A DNA stretch of 33,374 nucleotides from Chloroflexota bacterium (GTDB lineage Bacteria > Chloroflexota > Dormibacteria > CF-121). Both the position numbers and the translations under genes were made by a program. Each line of letters starts with the position of its first letter. The stretch's first letter is position 1. The stretch covers positions 1 through 33,374 of the forward strand of contig VBEW01000055.1 in NCBI GenBank assembly GCA_005889225.1, written 5' to 3'. Under the pieces are notes generated by a model. That model was not told the origin of the DNA, did not search any database, and saw only the letters and a program-made list of their open reading frames with translations. This document shows positions 1 to 12,592 of the stretch, one piece after another.

Positions 1-2800
<2,800 letters not shown>

Positions 2801-2804
<4 letters not shown>

Positions 2805-3247
2805 GCGGAGGTGACCATCAGCGGAATCCGGGCGCTGACCTCACGATGGAGCTTCACCTGCGCGCTGCCGGGTCCCATCGCCTTGACCGGCTCGTCGAAC
2901 TCGATCTTCCGTCGGTCGAGCGTGATGCCGTGCTGCTGCTTGAGTGCCGACGCGACATCGGCGTTGGTGACAGCGCCGAACAGCTTGCCGTCCTTCCCAC
3001 TACGGAGCTTCAAAACCACCTGGGCGGCCTCGAGCCGCACCGCCAGGGCTTTGGCGTCGGACAGCTCGCGCTGCTCCCGCTGGACCGTCGTGGACTTCTG
3101 CCGATCGACCTGCTCCTGTGCGCCACGGGTTGCCGGCTGAGCCAGCTTGCGCGGGATCAGGAAATTTCGGGCAAAGCCGTCGGCCACATCCTTCGTCTCA
3201 CCGGCCTTGCCCGTTCCCTTTACATCCTGGATCAGCACGACCTTCAT
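2801..3247 (-). CDS. rplI: Large ribosomal subunit protein bL9
   Basis: [40 protein letters not shown] is the bL9 N-terminal signature; 4-nt overlap with dnaB. Confidence 0.96.
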
Positions 3248-3645
3248 GTCGCCGTCCCCCGCCGAGCGCGCACGACCGCAAGCCCGCGGCCGCGCAGGGC
3301 ATCGAGCCGCATGCGCAGACCCTCGCGGCTGTGCCGCAAGTCCTGATCGAACACGCTCGTGCCGAGCGCGATCCGCTCCTGGTGCTCGGCGACCACGTCC
3401 CTGGGCGCCTTCTCCACGAACATCCGCACGGCGAGCACCGTGAGGGCGATCGCGTCCATCTCACCAAACACCGGAATGCGAAGGGGGACGTCGACGACCG
3501 GGTTGAGAATCAAGGCCAGGGCGGCGGCGAGCGCCAGCTTGTTTCGCTGCGGCACGCGCGGATCCCGATAGAGACAGTAGGTGAGCTTGCCATAGCGAGG
3601 AAGCTCGCGCGCGATCCGCCGGAGCAGCCGAAGACTGAGCAGCAA
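3244..3645 (-). CDS. Small DUF1232/YkvA-like protein
   Basis: [37 protein letters not shown] resembles the DUF1232 core (PIDLIPDFIPVLGxLDD). TTG start; ATGA overlap with rplI. Confidence 0.6.
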   Translation of the reverse strand: MLLSLRLLRRIARELPRYGKLTYCLYRDPRVPQRNKLALAAALALILNPVVDVPLRIPVFGEMDAIALTVLAVRMFVEKAPRDVVAEHQERIALGTSVFDQDLRHSREGLRMRLDALRGRGLAVVRARRGTAT

Positions 3646-3737
3646 TGCTTCCCTTATTCCCCGCGGGACTTAGGTCGCGTCAGGCCTTCCGTGGTAGGAC
3701 GCGCCCGTGGCGCCGCAGATTTTACCAGAGCAAAAGG

Positions 3738-4850
3738 CTAGCGGACCGTTGCGACAGCTGTCTGTCGCGATATCCCCAGGGCCTGGAATACCGGACCTGT
3801 GGAAAGACCCTGAACAACCAGCGAAAGGAAGACGAAACCGAAAACCAGGGTGAGAATTTCGCCCTGGCCGGTGACCGAGGCCGGGACGCCCAGTGCGAGC
3901 GCGAGCGACAGTGCGCCCCGCAGCCCGGCCCACACCAGGCCAAGCCGCCACCTCCATGGCCAGAGGTCGCCCCGCGGGAGCGTGGCCACAATCACCATCA
4001 GCGTTCGGGCCAGCAGGACTGCCACGACCAACACCAGCAGGCGGGCCCCGACCTGCATCACCTCGTCAAGGCGGACCTGCAGGCCAACCAGGAGGAAGAT
4101 CGCGCTCGACATGAAAAAGCCAAGCCGGCGCCAGAAGCGATGCACCCGGTGGTGCGTCGCTGGTTGAAACGCGGTGCCGAGGATCAGCGACATCGCGATC
4201 ACCGCCAGCAAGCCGCTGGCCCCGATCCAGCCGGCCAGCAGGTAGCCGGCGTAGGCGGTCACGACGGTGATGGCGACCTGGGCGGGGTGAGGGACGATCG
4301 CAAGCAACCAGCGTGTCAGCAGTCCAAGGCCGACCCCGATCCCCAGTCCGCCAACCGTAAGCCAGACCGACAGGCCGGCGATGCCCGGTGCATCGAGCAC
4401 GCGGCCCTCGACGACTGCCAGCGCGACCGTGAAGAGGACGACGGCGACGCCGTCATTGACCAGGCTCTCGCCCTCGAGCGCGACCCTCAGCCGTTCCGGC
4501 GTGTGAAGCCGGCGCAGCGCGGCAAAGACCGACACCGGATCCGTGGCGGCGAGGATGGCCGCCAGCACCAGCGCGGCGGCGAACGAAAAGCCAGCGACGA
4601 GCAGCAGCCCGAAGACCACTCCCGCGGTCAGCACGGCACCGGCCAGCCCGAGCCCGACAATCCACGGCAGCTCGCGGCGCACCGCCGCGGCGCGCATCGA
4701 GAAGCCGGCGTCGAACAGCAGCGGCGGCAGAAACACGGCGAGCACCAGCGCCGGGTCGACCCGGAATGCAGGGACCAGGCGCGCGGTCGCCAGGATCGCC
4801 CCCGCCAGCAGCAGGAGAAAAGGCCATGGCCAGCGGCGGACCACTGTCAC
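3738..4850 (-). CDS. CPA1-type Na+/H+ antiporter
   Basis: Multi-TM protein with FLPPLLFDAGFSM, AAILAATDPVSVFAAL and LEGESLVNDGVAVVLF, typical of NhaP/CPA1. GTG start overlaps a TGA in another frame of the upstream gene. Confidence 0.9.
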   Translation of the reverse strand: MTVVRRWPWPFLLLLAGAILATARLVPAFRVDPALVLAVFLPPLLFDAGFSMRAAAVRRELPWIVGLGLAGAVLTAGVVFGLLLVAGFSFAAALVLAAILAATDPVSVFAALRRLHTPERLRVALEGESLVNDGVAVVLFTVALAVVEGRVLDAPGIAGLSVWLTVGGLGIGVGLGLLTRWLLAIVPHPAQVAITVVTAYAGYLLAGWIGASGLLAVIAMSLILGTAFQPATHHRVHRFWRRLGFFMSSAIFLLVGLQVRLDEVMQVGARLLVLVVAVLLARTLMVIVATLPRGDLWPWRWRLGLVWAGLRGALSLALALGVPASVTGQGEILTLVFGFVFLSLVVQGLSTGPVFQALGISRQTAVATVR

Positions 4851-6198
4851 GTCTGGAGCAGCTCGGGATGGGCCTCGAGGTAACGCCAGGCCTCCTGGGG
4901 ATCGGGAGCCAGCGTTCCATCGGACCCGCCGGCCTTCCGGTGCGGGCCATCACCTCCTCCCCGGTGAGTGGCGAGCGAATGGCGGCGATCGCACTCGCGT
5001 CGAGCCGGCGGATCCGTGCTTCGAGGTCGTCGATCTTCTTGACGTCGGGATAATGACTGGCGCGCATGTCGGCCCGGGCCAGCGCCAGCAAGCGCTGCAA
5101 CTGGTCGCCGGCGTCGCGCACCAGTCGCCGGACTGCCTTGTCCTCCCAACCCAGTGGGTCGTACTGGATCGGCCGCATGTGCAGCCGGACCAGCTTGACC
5201 ACGTCAGCGGTTAGCTCCCCGGGGTAGCGCAGGTGGCGCAGCGCCGCACCGGCCATCCCCGCCCCGATTTCCTGGTGCCCGATGAAGGTTGGCTTGCCAT
5301 CTTTGAGCTCGTGCACGGCCGGCTTGCCCACATCGTGCAGCAGCGCGGCGAGCCGGCTGATCAACTCCGGCGGCGCCAGCGACGCGGTCAGCAGTGAATG
5401 TCCGAAGACGTCGTGGCTGTGCCAGCCGCCCTGCTGCATCCCCTTGCCCGCCTCCAGCTGCGGCACGATTCGAGGCAGCAGCCTGGTGGCGTCGAGCAGT
5501 TCGAGGCCCCGCTGGACCTGCTCGGAGACGAGCAGCTTGGAGAATTCGTCGCGGATTCGCTCCATCGAGACCACCGGCGGCTGCAGCCGCCCTGCCTGCG
5601 CCCGGATCGCCGATTCCACGCTTGGATCGAGGCTGAATTGGAGCGTGGTGGCGAAGCGAACCGCGCGCAGCATTCGAAGCGGATCCTCGTCGAAGGTCGA
5701 GGCAGGCTCGAGTGGCGTCATGATGCGACGGGCTTCCAGGTCTTTCAGCGCTCGGCCGGTGAGGTCGAGCACCGTCCCGTCCCAGTCCATCAACAGCGTG
5801 TTGATGGTGAAGTCGCGACGCATGACGTCTTCCTTCAGCGTGCCCGGACGGACGTCGGGCTTTCGGCTGCTCGGCGCATAGCTTTCGACCCGGCTCGATA
5901 CGAATTCGAGGGCGCGATGGTCCAGGTCGAGGTGGGCGGTGCCGAACCGCTCGAAGATCACCGGCGGCCGCAGCTTCAATACCCGGCCCACCGCCGTCGC
6001 CAGCTGGATCGCGCCCCTGCCGTCCACCAGGACGTCGACCTCGCGAATGGTCGTGCCCCGCTCACCCGCGAGAAGCCGATCGCGGACGTAGCCGCCGACC
6101 ACGTAAGCCCGAAGGCCCAGCTGCGCCGATTGGTCATGGACGGCGGCAAACGGCTGCTCCCATTCCGGGAGCGCCGGCGGATCAAGCCTGGCGGGCAT
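4847..6198 (-). CDS. CCA tRNA nucleotidyltransferase / poly(A) polymerase family protein with HD domain; C-terminus apparently frame-disrupted
   Basis: AYVVGGYVRDRLL...EVDVLVDG, RRDFTINTLLMD, DLEARRIMTPLEPASTFDEDPLRMLRAVRFA, LLHDVGKPAVHE. The track ORF (4453..6198) reads through into the antiporter in a shifted frame. A natural-looking end (DGTLAPDPQEAWRYLEAHPELLQT*) lies in another frame ending at 4847. Confidence 0.85.
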
Positions 6199-7141
6199 GT
6201 CGTGCGCGAAGGCGTGCGAATTCGACGGCGCCGATCAAACCCACGTCGTCACCGAGGACGGGGCGCACGATGCGCAGCCCGCGCCGAGACGCCTTCCACG
6301 AGGCGGCGTTCATCGACCGGCGCATCGGGCCAAGCAGCGGAGTCCCCGCTTTGAGGACGCTCCCGCCGAGCACGATCAGCTGCGGGTTGAACAGGTTGAC
6401 GAGGTTGCCCATAGCCAGCCCAAGGTACGTACCGGCGTTCTCCAGGATGGCATTCGCCAGCTCGTCGCCGGCCCGGGCGGCGCGCGCGACGTCCTCGGCG
6501 TGCGGGTGCTCCAGGCCGTGGAGCGCGCTGCCCGGCGTTCCCGGGGCCGACTCGCACGCCGCACGCGCAATCCCCGTGCCGCTGGCGATCGCCTCCAGAC
6601 AGCCCCGGTTCCCGCAGGTGCAGAGCGGCCCGTCCCGCTGCACCACGATGTGGCCCACCTCACCCGCAATCCCATGAGCGCCGGCGTAGAGCTCACCGTG
6701 CAACAGCAGCCCGGCCCCGATGCCGGTGGACACGGTCACGTAGATCATCTCGCTGGCGCCTCGGGCCACGCCCCGCCGATGCTCACCGAGCGCGGCCAGA
6801 TGCGCGTCGTGATAGAGATAGCTCGGGATACCCGTCGCCCGGGTCAGGATGCGGTTCAGGGGCACGTTGCGAAAACCAGGCAGATTGGCCGGGCTGATCA
6901 CAAGGCCGGCGACCGGATCGACCGGTCCGGGAAGCCCGATGCCCAACGCCCGCACGCGACGCGCCGCGGTGCCATCCTCCTCCAGGGCTTCCGCGACGGC
7001 GGCCACGATCCGGCTGATCACGTGCTGACTGCCGCGGGCAGCCTCGGTCGGGTGCCGCACCACGGTTCTCAAGCGGCCACGATCATCCGCAACCGCGACC
7101 CGCAGTTGGGTGCCGCCCAGGTCGATGCCGACGAAGGCCAT
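6182..7141 (-). CDS. ROK family sugar kinase (glucokinase-like)
   Basis: VGIDLGGTQLRVAV phosphate-binding motif; GEVGHIVVQRDGPLCTCGNRGCLEAIASG ROK zinc/signature motif. Confidence 0.92.
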   Translation of the reverse strand: MAFVGIDLGGTQLRVAVADDRGRLRTVVRHPTEAARGSQHVISRIVAAVAEALEEDGTAARRVRALGIGLPGPVDPVAGLVISPANLPGFRNVPLNRILTRATGIPSYLYHDAHLAALGEHRRGVARGASEMIYVTVSTGIGAGLLLHGELYAGAHGIAGEVGHIVVQRDGPLCTCGNRGCLEAIASGTGIARAACESAPGTPGSALHGLEHPHAEDVARAARAGDELANAILENAGTYLGLAMGNLVNLFNPQLIVLGGSVLKAGTPLLGPMRRSMNAASWKASRRGLRIVRPVLGDDVGLIGAVEFARLRARHARQA

Positions 7142-7167
7142 GGCTGTCGCGGCTCAGAATACCGCCG

Positions 7168-8694
7168 CTATTGCCAGCGCGGGCGCGGCAAGGGCCGTAG
7201 GGTGAGGGCGGCCAGCAAGGCGCCGACGAACAAGGCGATGGCGGTGGCGCGAAAGATGAGGTGATATTCGTCGAAGATCGCCTGCTTCACCTTCAACACG
7301 TAGATCGCGTACTGGGTGGCAAAGTTCGGGTTCAACCCGGGCAGCGGGGGAATGAGATGGGCGGTCGCCCGGTGAAATTCCCAGAGGCTGAAACCCGCCA
7401 CCAGCGAAAACCCGACGAGCATGCCGACCAGCCGCATGACGATAAGGAACGACGCGCCCGCGCCCCGCTCGCTTTCGCCAACCGCATCCAGCAACGCCGC
7501 GCTGACCGGCGCGATCTCCAGGCCCAGGCCGAACCCGGTGAGGAGCAGCTCCCCGTCGGCGACGGTCAGGGGCGATCCGAGGAGGTGCGGGGTGAGCGAG
7601 CCTTCGTTCCAGCCGGACAGCATCAGAAAGCCGATGGCCGCCAGCAGCAGACCGAGAGCCGCCACGAAGCGGTAGCTGCGCAGCCGCTGCGCCAGAAAGC
7701 CACCCAGCAGGGCACCAACCGGAATGCCGAGCATCAGACGGAAGAGCAGCAGGGCCGCGCTGCTGGCATTCATCGAGAACACCGCATTGGCCAGCACCGG
7801 GATGTAGACGAGGGCCACCATCAGCCCGGCTCCCGCGATGGCGTTCGTCAGCGCCGATCCGGTGAAGGACGAGTCGCGGAACCGGCGGACGTTGATCAGG
7901 GGATGCGGCGTTCGGCGCTCGTGCCACACGAACAACACGAAGCACACGATGGCGGCCGGTAGCTGCCAGATGAAGCCTTCCCCAACCGGGCTCTGTTCGG
8001 GCGCGGCGGCATAGAGCGCGAGTGTCAGCAGCGCAAGCCCGGCGGTTGCCAGCAGCGCTCCCAACCAGTCCAGGTTGGCGGGACGGCGCTGCTCACCGCC
8101 GGCTCGAATCTCGGGCCAGAGCGCCCACAACAACAGTGCCGCCGCCGGGATGTTGATCCAGAAGATCCACGTCCAGCCGAACGATGATGCGGTGATCAGC
8201 CCGCCCCAGAGCGGTCCCAGCACACTGCCGATCTCCTGCAGCGCGCTGACCGCGCCGAGCACCGGACTGCGGTCGCCCGCCGGATAGAGGTCGGCGGCCA
8301 GCGCGAGCACGGCCGGCACCAGCGCCCCGCCGCCGGCTCCCTGGAGCACCCGTCCGGTGACCAGTTGGGCGAGGGAGGGCGACGTCGCCGTCAGAAAAGA
8401 GCCGAAGGCGAACAGCACCAGGCAGACGGCGAACAGGCGCAGTCGCCCGAAGCGGTCGGAGAGCCCGCCGGCCACGGGCATGACGGCCAGGTAGCCAAGC
8501 AGGAAGCCGGTGATGATCGGCGTCGCCTGCTCCGGGCGGTTGACCGCGATATTCACTGACTTCAGCATCGGCAGCAGGGCGGTCACCACCACGTAGGCGT
8601 CGAGCGAGGCGAGGAACAGCCCGGCCCCGGTGAGCCCGAGCAGGACCGTGCGGTTAACCGAGCGGAGGCGGGGTGGCCGAAACGGGGTGATCAT
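7168..8694 (-). CDS. MFS transporter, P55/DHA2-like
   Basis: LASLDAYVVVTALLPMLKSV, GYLAVMPVAGGLSDRFGR, GRVLQGAGGGALVPAVLALAADLYPAGDRSPVLGAVSALQEIGSVLGPLWGG. Multi-TM; overlaps the upstream lipoprotein gene. Confidence 0.9.
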   Translation of the reverse strand: MITPFRPPRLRSVNRTVLLGLTGAGLFLASLDAYVVVTALLPMLKSVNIAVNRPEQATPIITGFLLGYLAVMPVAGGLSDRFGRLRLFAVCLVLFAFGSFLTATSPSLAQLVTGRVLQGAGGGALVPAVLALAADLYPAGDRSPVLGAVSALQEIGSVLGPLWGGLITASSFGWTWIFWINIPAAALLLWALWPEIRAGGEQRRPANLDWLGALLATAGLALLTLALYAAAPEQSPVGEGFIWQLPAAIVCFVLFVWHERRTPHPLINVRRFRDSSFTGSALTNAIAGAGLMVALVYIPVLANAVFSMNASSAALLLFRLMLGIPVGALLGGFLAQRLRSYRFVAALGLLLAAIGFLMLSGWNEGSLTPHLLGSPLTVADGELLLTGFGLGLEIAPVSAALLDAVGESERGAGASFLIVMRLVGMLVGFSLVAGFSLWEFHRATAHLIPPLPGLNPNFATQYAIYVLKVKQAIFDEYHLIFRATAIALFVGALLAALTLRPLPRPRWQ

Positions 8695-9352
8695 GATTAC
8701 TGAAGTCGAAGGTGATGGTCGCGGCTTTTTCGGCGTCGAAGAGATTTCCGGTGAGGCGAGCGCGCCACAGGTTGCTGCCCTGGGTCTCGACCCAGTAGGT
8801 GGCCCGGTAGCTTCCCTCTTCCCGGATCAGCGCCAGTAGCTGATGCATGCGCGCACCGGAGACCTGGCCGGTGATGGGGTAGGTATCGTGCCCATTGACT
8901 TTCTCCGCATTGCCGCGCACCGGAGCGCTGGTGTCGCGCATCGCAGCGAATAGTCCCAGGTGCGGATCGAACAATGTACTGGCGTCGAAGAACTGTGCCA
9001 CCTGGTCCGGGGTCAGCTGCTGCCATCCCCCCGTGAACGACTTCAGATAGATGTTGCCGGCGGCAAAAATCACCTCGACTTCGAGGAGGATTCCGCCCTC
9101 CTTGAGATTGACTCTGGCGTGCAGGGCGGGCGGATGCGCATCGCCCTGCGCGCTCTGCACCGGCACGTCCGGTCCGGTGAAACCGCTGATCTGCATCTGA
9201 AAGTGAAAGCCTTTGAGCCCGAGCATCCGCTGACTCGATTGTTTCAGCAAGGTCGCCGCATCCGGCGGTGGGGTGCCGCATGAACTGAGACCGATGACGA
9301 TCGCCACGCCGGCGGCGAGACCACGAGACGGCGGAGCGCCGGCGTGCATCAA
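8654..9352 (-). CDS. LppX/LprAFG-family lipoprotein
   Basis: N-terminal signal with lipobox-like GLSSC; LLKQSSQRMLGLKGFHFQMQISG...GNIYLKSFTGGWQQL...ATYWVETQGSNLWRARLTG pattern of the LppX_LprAFG fold. Confidence 0.8.
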   Translation of the reverse strand: MMHAGAPPSRGLAAGVAIVIGLSSCGTPPPDAATLLKQSSQRMLGLKGFHFQMQISGFTGPDVPVQSAQGDAHPPALHARVNLKEGGILLEVEVIFAAGNIYLKSFTGGWQQLTPDQVAQFFDASTLFDPHLGLFAAMRDTSAPVRGNAEKVNGHDTYPITGQVSGARMHQLLALIREEGSYRATYWVETQGSNLWRARLTGNLFDAEKAATITFDFSNHDHPVSATPPPLG

Positions 9353-11241
9353 CCCCTCAGGATACGGTCATCTCCGACCCGACGCGTGATCTTCTGGGCA
9401 TCGAGCCACTCGAGTAAGGGGAGAACGTAGCGGCGGCTCGATCCCAGCACATCCCGGGCCGCGGCGACCGTCAACGTCCGGTGCTCGCTGAGGTGTGCTC
9501 GCAGCCGGCCGACCGCGTCGTCGTAGGCGGAACGGGCGAACACGGTGTCCTCATTGACGCGCACGATGCGTCCCTGGGTCACCAGGTATTGCACCAGCGA
9601 CGGCGGAAGCTGATGGCGGCGCACGAGCTCGGCCAGCGGCGGCGGGTTGAAGGGCTGCAGCTCCAGGTCGGCGAGGAAGGCGCTGGCGGCAGACTCCTGC
9701 TCCGGCGTGAGGCCGGACAGGTGACCCGCCGCCGCCACCTCCCCGTTCCGCTCGACCACGACGCCATCGCCCATCAGGGCGGTGAGCGCCGGGTTAAAAA
9801 GCTCGACCGGGATCCCGGTTCGGCTGCGGAGCTCTTCCTTGGGCATTCCGGACCGAAGCGGCTGGCCCTGGTGGTACGCGGCCAGGGCCGTGGTCACCCG
9901 GGCTGAGAGCCGCTCCCACTGTTCGTGGGTGACCCAGCGCGAGCCCAGCCGGCGAATCGCGCCGCGGCCGGCGACCGGCGCGAGCGTGTCGGCCAGCTGC
10001 TCGCGGGTGCCCCCCAGGCGGCGACCCAGGTCACCATCGCTCAGGCCCCAGGCGTGCTTGCCCAGCTCGAGCACGACCGCGGTTCCCGGGTCGCCGCGCT
10101 CCCGCAGCCCGAGCTCGCTGAGGACCACGGCGTCTCGGCGCCGATGGCGGCGCGGCGCGCTGTCAACGATCACCCCGCCGGCAACCGTTAAGGCCGGCGA
10201 CGGGATGCGGAGGATGAATCGATCACCGTCCAGCGCAACCATCGGGCTGGTCACGTAAAGCTGACTCCAACCCTGCTCGCCGGGGCGCAGCTCATCGCCC
10301 TCGAGCAGGCTGAGCTCCACCATCGCCTCAGCGGTCTCGTGGTAGATCAAGAGGCGCTGGCGGTGACGCAACGGCTGAGCGGCATTGGGCAGGACGAGCA
10401 GGCGGGCGTCGAGGCGCCGGCTGACCGGCAAGCTTCCGGGAAGCGCCAGCACGTGACCTCGCCGGAGCTGGGAATGGTCGACACCGCTGAGGTTGACGGC
10501 CGTGCGGCTTCCGGGCCGCGCCTCCTCCACCGGTCGATTGTGCTGCTGGAGGCCACGGATCCGGACTCGCCGTTCGCCGGGCAGCACCACCAGCTCCTCA
10601 CCCTGGCGGAGCGCGCCACCAACCAGCGTGCCAGTGACAACCGTTCCAAACCCAGCCATCGCGAAGGAACGGTCGACCGGGAGGCGCGGCCGGCCCACGT
10701 CGGGGCGAGGTGTGGTCTGCCCGAGCTGGGCATCGAGCGCCATGCGGAGCTCATCGAGGCCATCGCCACTGGTGCCCGACACCGCCACGATGGGCGCGCC
10801 TTGCAGGGAGCTCCCGCGCAGAAGGCCGGCGACCTCATCGCGCACCAGGCTGAGCCATGCCGCGTCGACCAGGTCGGCCTTGGTCAGCACCACGACCCCG
10901 TGCTGGATCGCGAGCAGGTCGATGATGGCCAGGTGCTCGAGCGTTTGTGGCATCGGCCCCTCATCGGCCGCGACGACGAGCATGACGGCATCCATACCGT
11001 GGACACCGGCGAGCATGTTCTTCAGAAAGCGCTGGTGTCCGGGCACGTCGACGATTCCGACCCGGCGTCCGCTGGGCAGCTGCAGATAGGCGAAGCCGAG
11101 GTCGATGGTCATGCCACGGCGCTTCTCCTCCTCGAGCCGGTCGGGATCGATGTGGGTCAGGGCTTTGACCAGCGTCGATTTGCCATGGTCGATATGACCG
11201 GCGGTGCCGACCACGAAGGAGCTGGCAGATGGCTCCGTCAT
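9349..11241 (-). CDS. selB: Selenocysteine-specific translation elongation factor SelB
   Basis: VVGTAGHIDHGKSTLVKALTHIDPDRLEEEKRRGMTIDLGFAYL, DVPGHQRFLKNMLAGVHGMDAVMLVVAADEGPMPQTLEHL; long C-terminal winged-helix region; followed by selA. Confidence 0.96.
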   Translation of the reverse strand: MTEPSASSFVVGTAGHIDHGKSTLVKALTHIDPDRLEEEKRRGMTIDLGFAYLQLPSGRRVGIVDVPGHQRFLKNMLAGVHGMDAVMLVVAADEGPMPQTLEHLAIIDLLAIQHGVVVLTKADLVDAAWLSLVRDEVAGLLRGSSLQGAPIVAVSGTSGDGLDELRMALDAQLGQTTPRPDVGRPRLPVDRSFAMAGFGTVVTGTLVGGALRQGEELVVLPGERRVRIRGLQQHNRPVEEARPGSRTAVNLSGVDHSQLRRGHVLALPGSLPVSRRLDARLLVLPNAAQPLRHRQRLLIYHETAEAMVELSLLEGDELRPGEQGWSQLYVTSPMVALDGDRFILRIPSPALTVAGGVIVDSAPRRHRRRDAVVLSELGLRERGDPGTAVVLELGKHAWGLSDGDLGRRLGGTREQLADTLAPVAGRGAIRRLGSRWVTHEQWERLSARVTTALAAYHQGQPLRSGMPKEELRSRTGIPVELFNPALTALMGDGVVVERNGEVAAAGHLSGLTPEQESAASAFLADLELQPFNPPPLAELVRRHQLPPSLVQYLVTQGRIVRVNEDTVFARSAYDDAVGRLRAHLSEHRTLTVAAARDVLGSSRRYVLPLLEWLDAQKITRRVGDDRILRG

Positions 11242-12590
11242 GCCAGCCCACCGGTCACGGCGTCGACCACCGCGTCATCTTCGCCGGGCAGCACGGTACG
11301 CGGGTCGAGCAGCACCCGCTCGTCAACGATGCGTCCGATTACCGGTGGGTCGTGTTCGCGGAGACGCCTCAGCAATTCCGTGGCGCTGCCCTTTTGCGGC
11401 GTGATGGCGAGCGCCATGGTGGGCAGCCGCTCCCCCGGCAGCGATCCCCCGCCCACCGTCGAGTCCGCGGCCGCCACCTCCGCCGCGACGCCCAGGTCCG
11501 CCAGCCGCCGTTGCCAGGCCTCGGCTCGGCTTCGGATGGACTCGGCCGACGCGCGCAGCATGCCCCAGATCGGCACCTCGCCGAATGATTGCGTCAGATA
11601 GAGGTCAAGGGTGGCGGCGAGCGCCGCGATGGTGAGCTTATCGACCCGGACCGCCCGTGCCAGCGGGTGCTTCATGACGCGCTCCACCAGGTCTGCTCGA
11701 CCAAGCAGCAGACCGGCCTGCGGGCCGCCCAACAGTTTGTCCGCGCTGGCCGCGACCAGGTCGACCCCGGAAAGCAGGCTCTCCTGGATGCCCGGCTCGG
11801 CGGCGAGGCCAACGGTTGTGGTGTCGAGCAGCGCGCCACTTCCCAGGTCATGAAGCAGCACCAAGTGGTGCTGCGCGGCGATGGCCGCGAGCGGCTTGAG
11901 CTCGACGGCCTCGGTGAAGCCGACCACCTGGAAGTTGCTCGCGTGCACCTTCATGATGGCGGCCGTCCTGGAGGTGATTGCCGCCGCGTAATCCTCAGCG
12001 CGGGTTCGGTTGGTGGTGCCGACCTCGACCATGCGCGCCCCTGAGAGGCGCATCACCTCCGGCATCCGAAATCCGCCGCCGATCTCCACCAGCTCGCCCC
12101 GGGCAACGATGACCTCCTTGCTTCTCGCCAGCGCCGTCAACATCAGGAGCACCGCGGCGGCGCAATTGTTGACAACGGCCGCGGACGGCGCGCCCGTCAG
12201 GTAGCGGAGCGCGTCCGCCACCAGGTCGTGCCGCCTGCCCCGCCGGCCGGTCTGCGGATCGAACTCGAGCGTCGAGTAACGCCCGGCGATTCTGGCGGTC
12301 GCGTCGGCCGCCGCCGCCGCCAGCGGTGCCCGCCCAAGGTTGGTGTGCAGAATCACACCGGTCGCGTTGACGACCGGCCGTAGACGTGGGCGGCGCAGGC
12401 CCTGGATCGTCGCCTCGACCCGGGCCCAACGAGCCTGCGATGTGTCGACCGTGGCTTGCCGGCGCTCGTCCTCCAGGACACGCTGCACCGCAAAGCGAAC
12501 CAGCGGCCGGCCATGAGCGGCGATCAATGCGGTTGCCGGCTCCTCCTCGAGGAGCTGATGCACGCTGGGCAGTGCGCGCAGAGTATCCAT
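11238..12590 (-). CDS. selA: L-seryl-tRNA(Sec) selenium transferase SelA
   Basis: LPSVHQLLEEE...PVVNATGVILHTNLGRAPL...VNNCAAAVLLMLTALA...HASNFQVVGFTEAV...ASADKLLGGPQAGLLLGRADLV. The track ORF start (12869) is over-extended; ATG at 12590 gives the conserved N-terminus. Confidence 0.96.
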   Translation of the reverse strand: MDTLRALPSVHQLLEEEPATALIAAHGRPLVRFAVQRVLEDERRQATVDTSQARWARVEATIQGLRRPRLRPVVNATGVILHTNLGRAPLAAAAADATARIAGRYSTLEFDPQTGRRGRRHDLVADALRYLTGAPSAAVVNNCAAAVLLMLTALARSKEVIVARGELVEIGGGFRMPEVMRLSGARMVEVGTTNRTRAEDYAAAITSRTAAIMKVHASNFQVVGFTEAVELKPLAAIAAQHHLVLLHDLGSGALLDTTTVGLAAEPGIQESLLSGVDLVAASADKLLGGPQAGLLLGRADLVERVMKHPLARAVRVDKLTIAALAATLDLYLTQSFGEVPIWGMLRASAESIRSRAEAWQRRLADLGVAAEVAAADSTVGGGSLPGERLPTMALAITPQKGSATELLRRLREHDPPVIGRIVDERVLLDPRTVLPGEDDAVVDAVTGGLA

Positions 12591-12592
12591 GG

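Noticed and set aside
3645-4883. 412-aa plus-strand ORF opposite the antiporter
   Set aside because: His/Gln/Arg-rich low-complexity translation with no domain motif; shadow of a well-supported minus-strand gene in GC-rich DNA.
10339-11601. 420-aa plus-strand ORF opposite selB
   Set aside because: Antisense to the conserved SelB coding sequence; no recognisable motifs.
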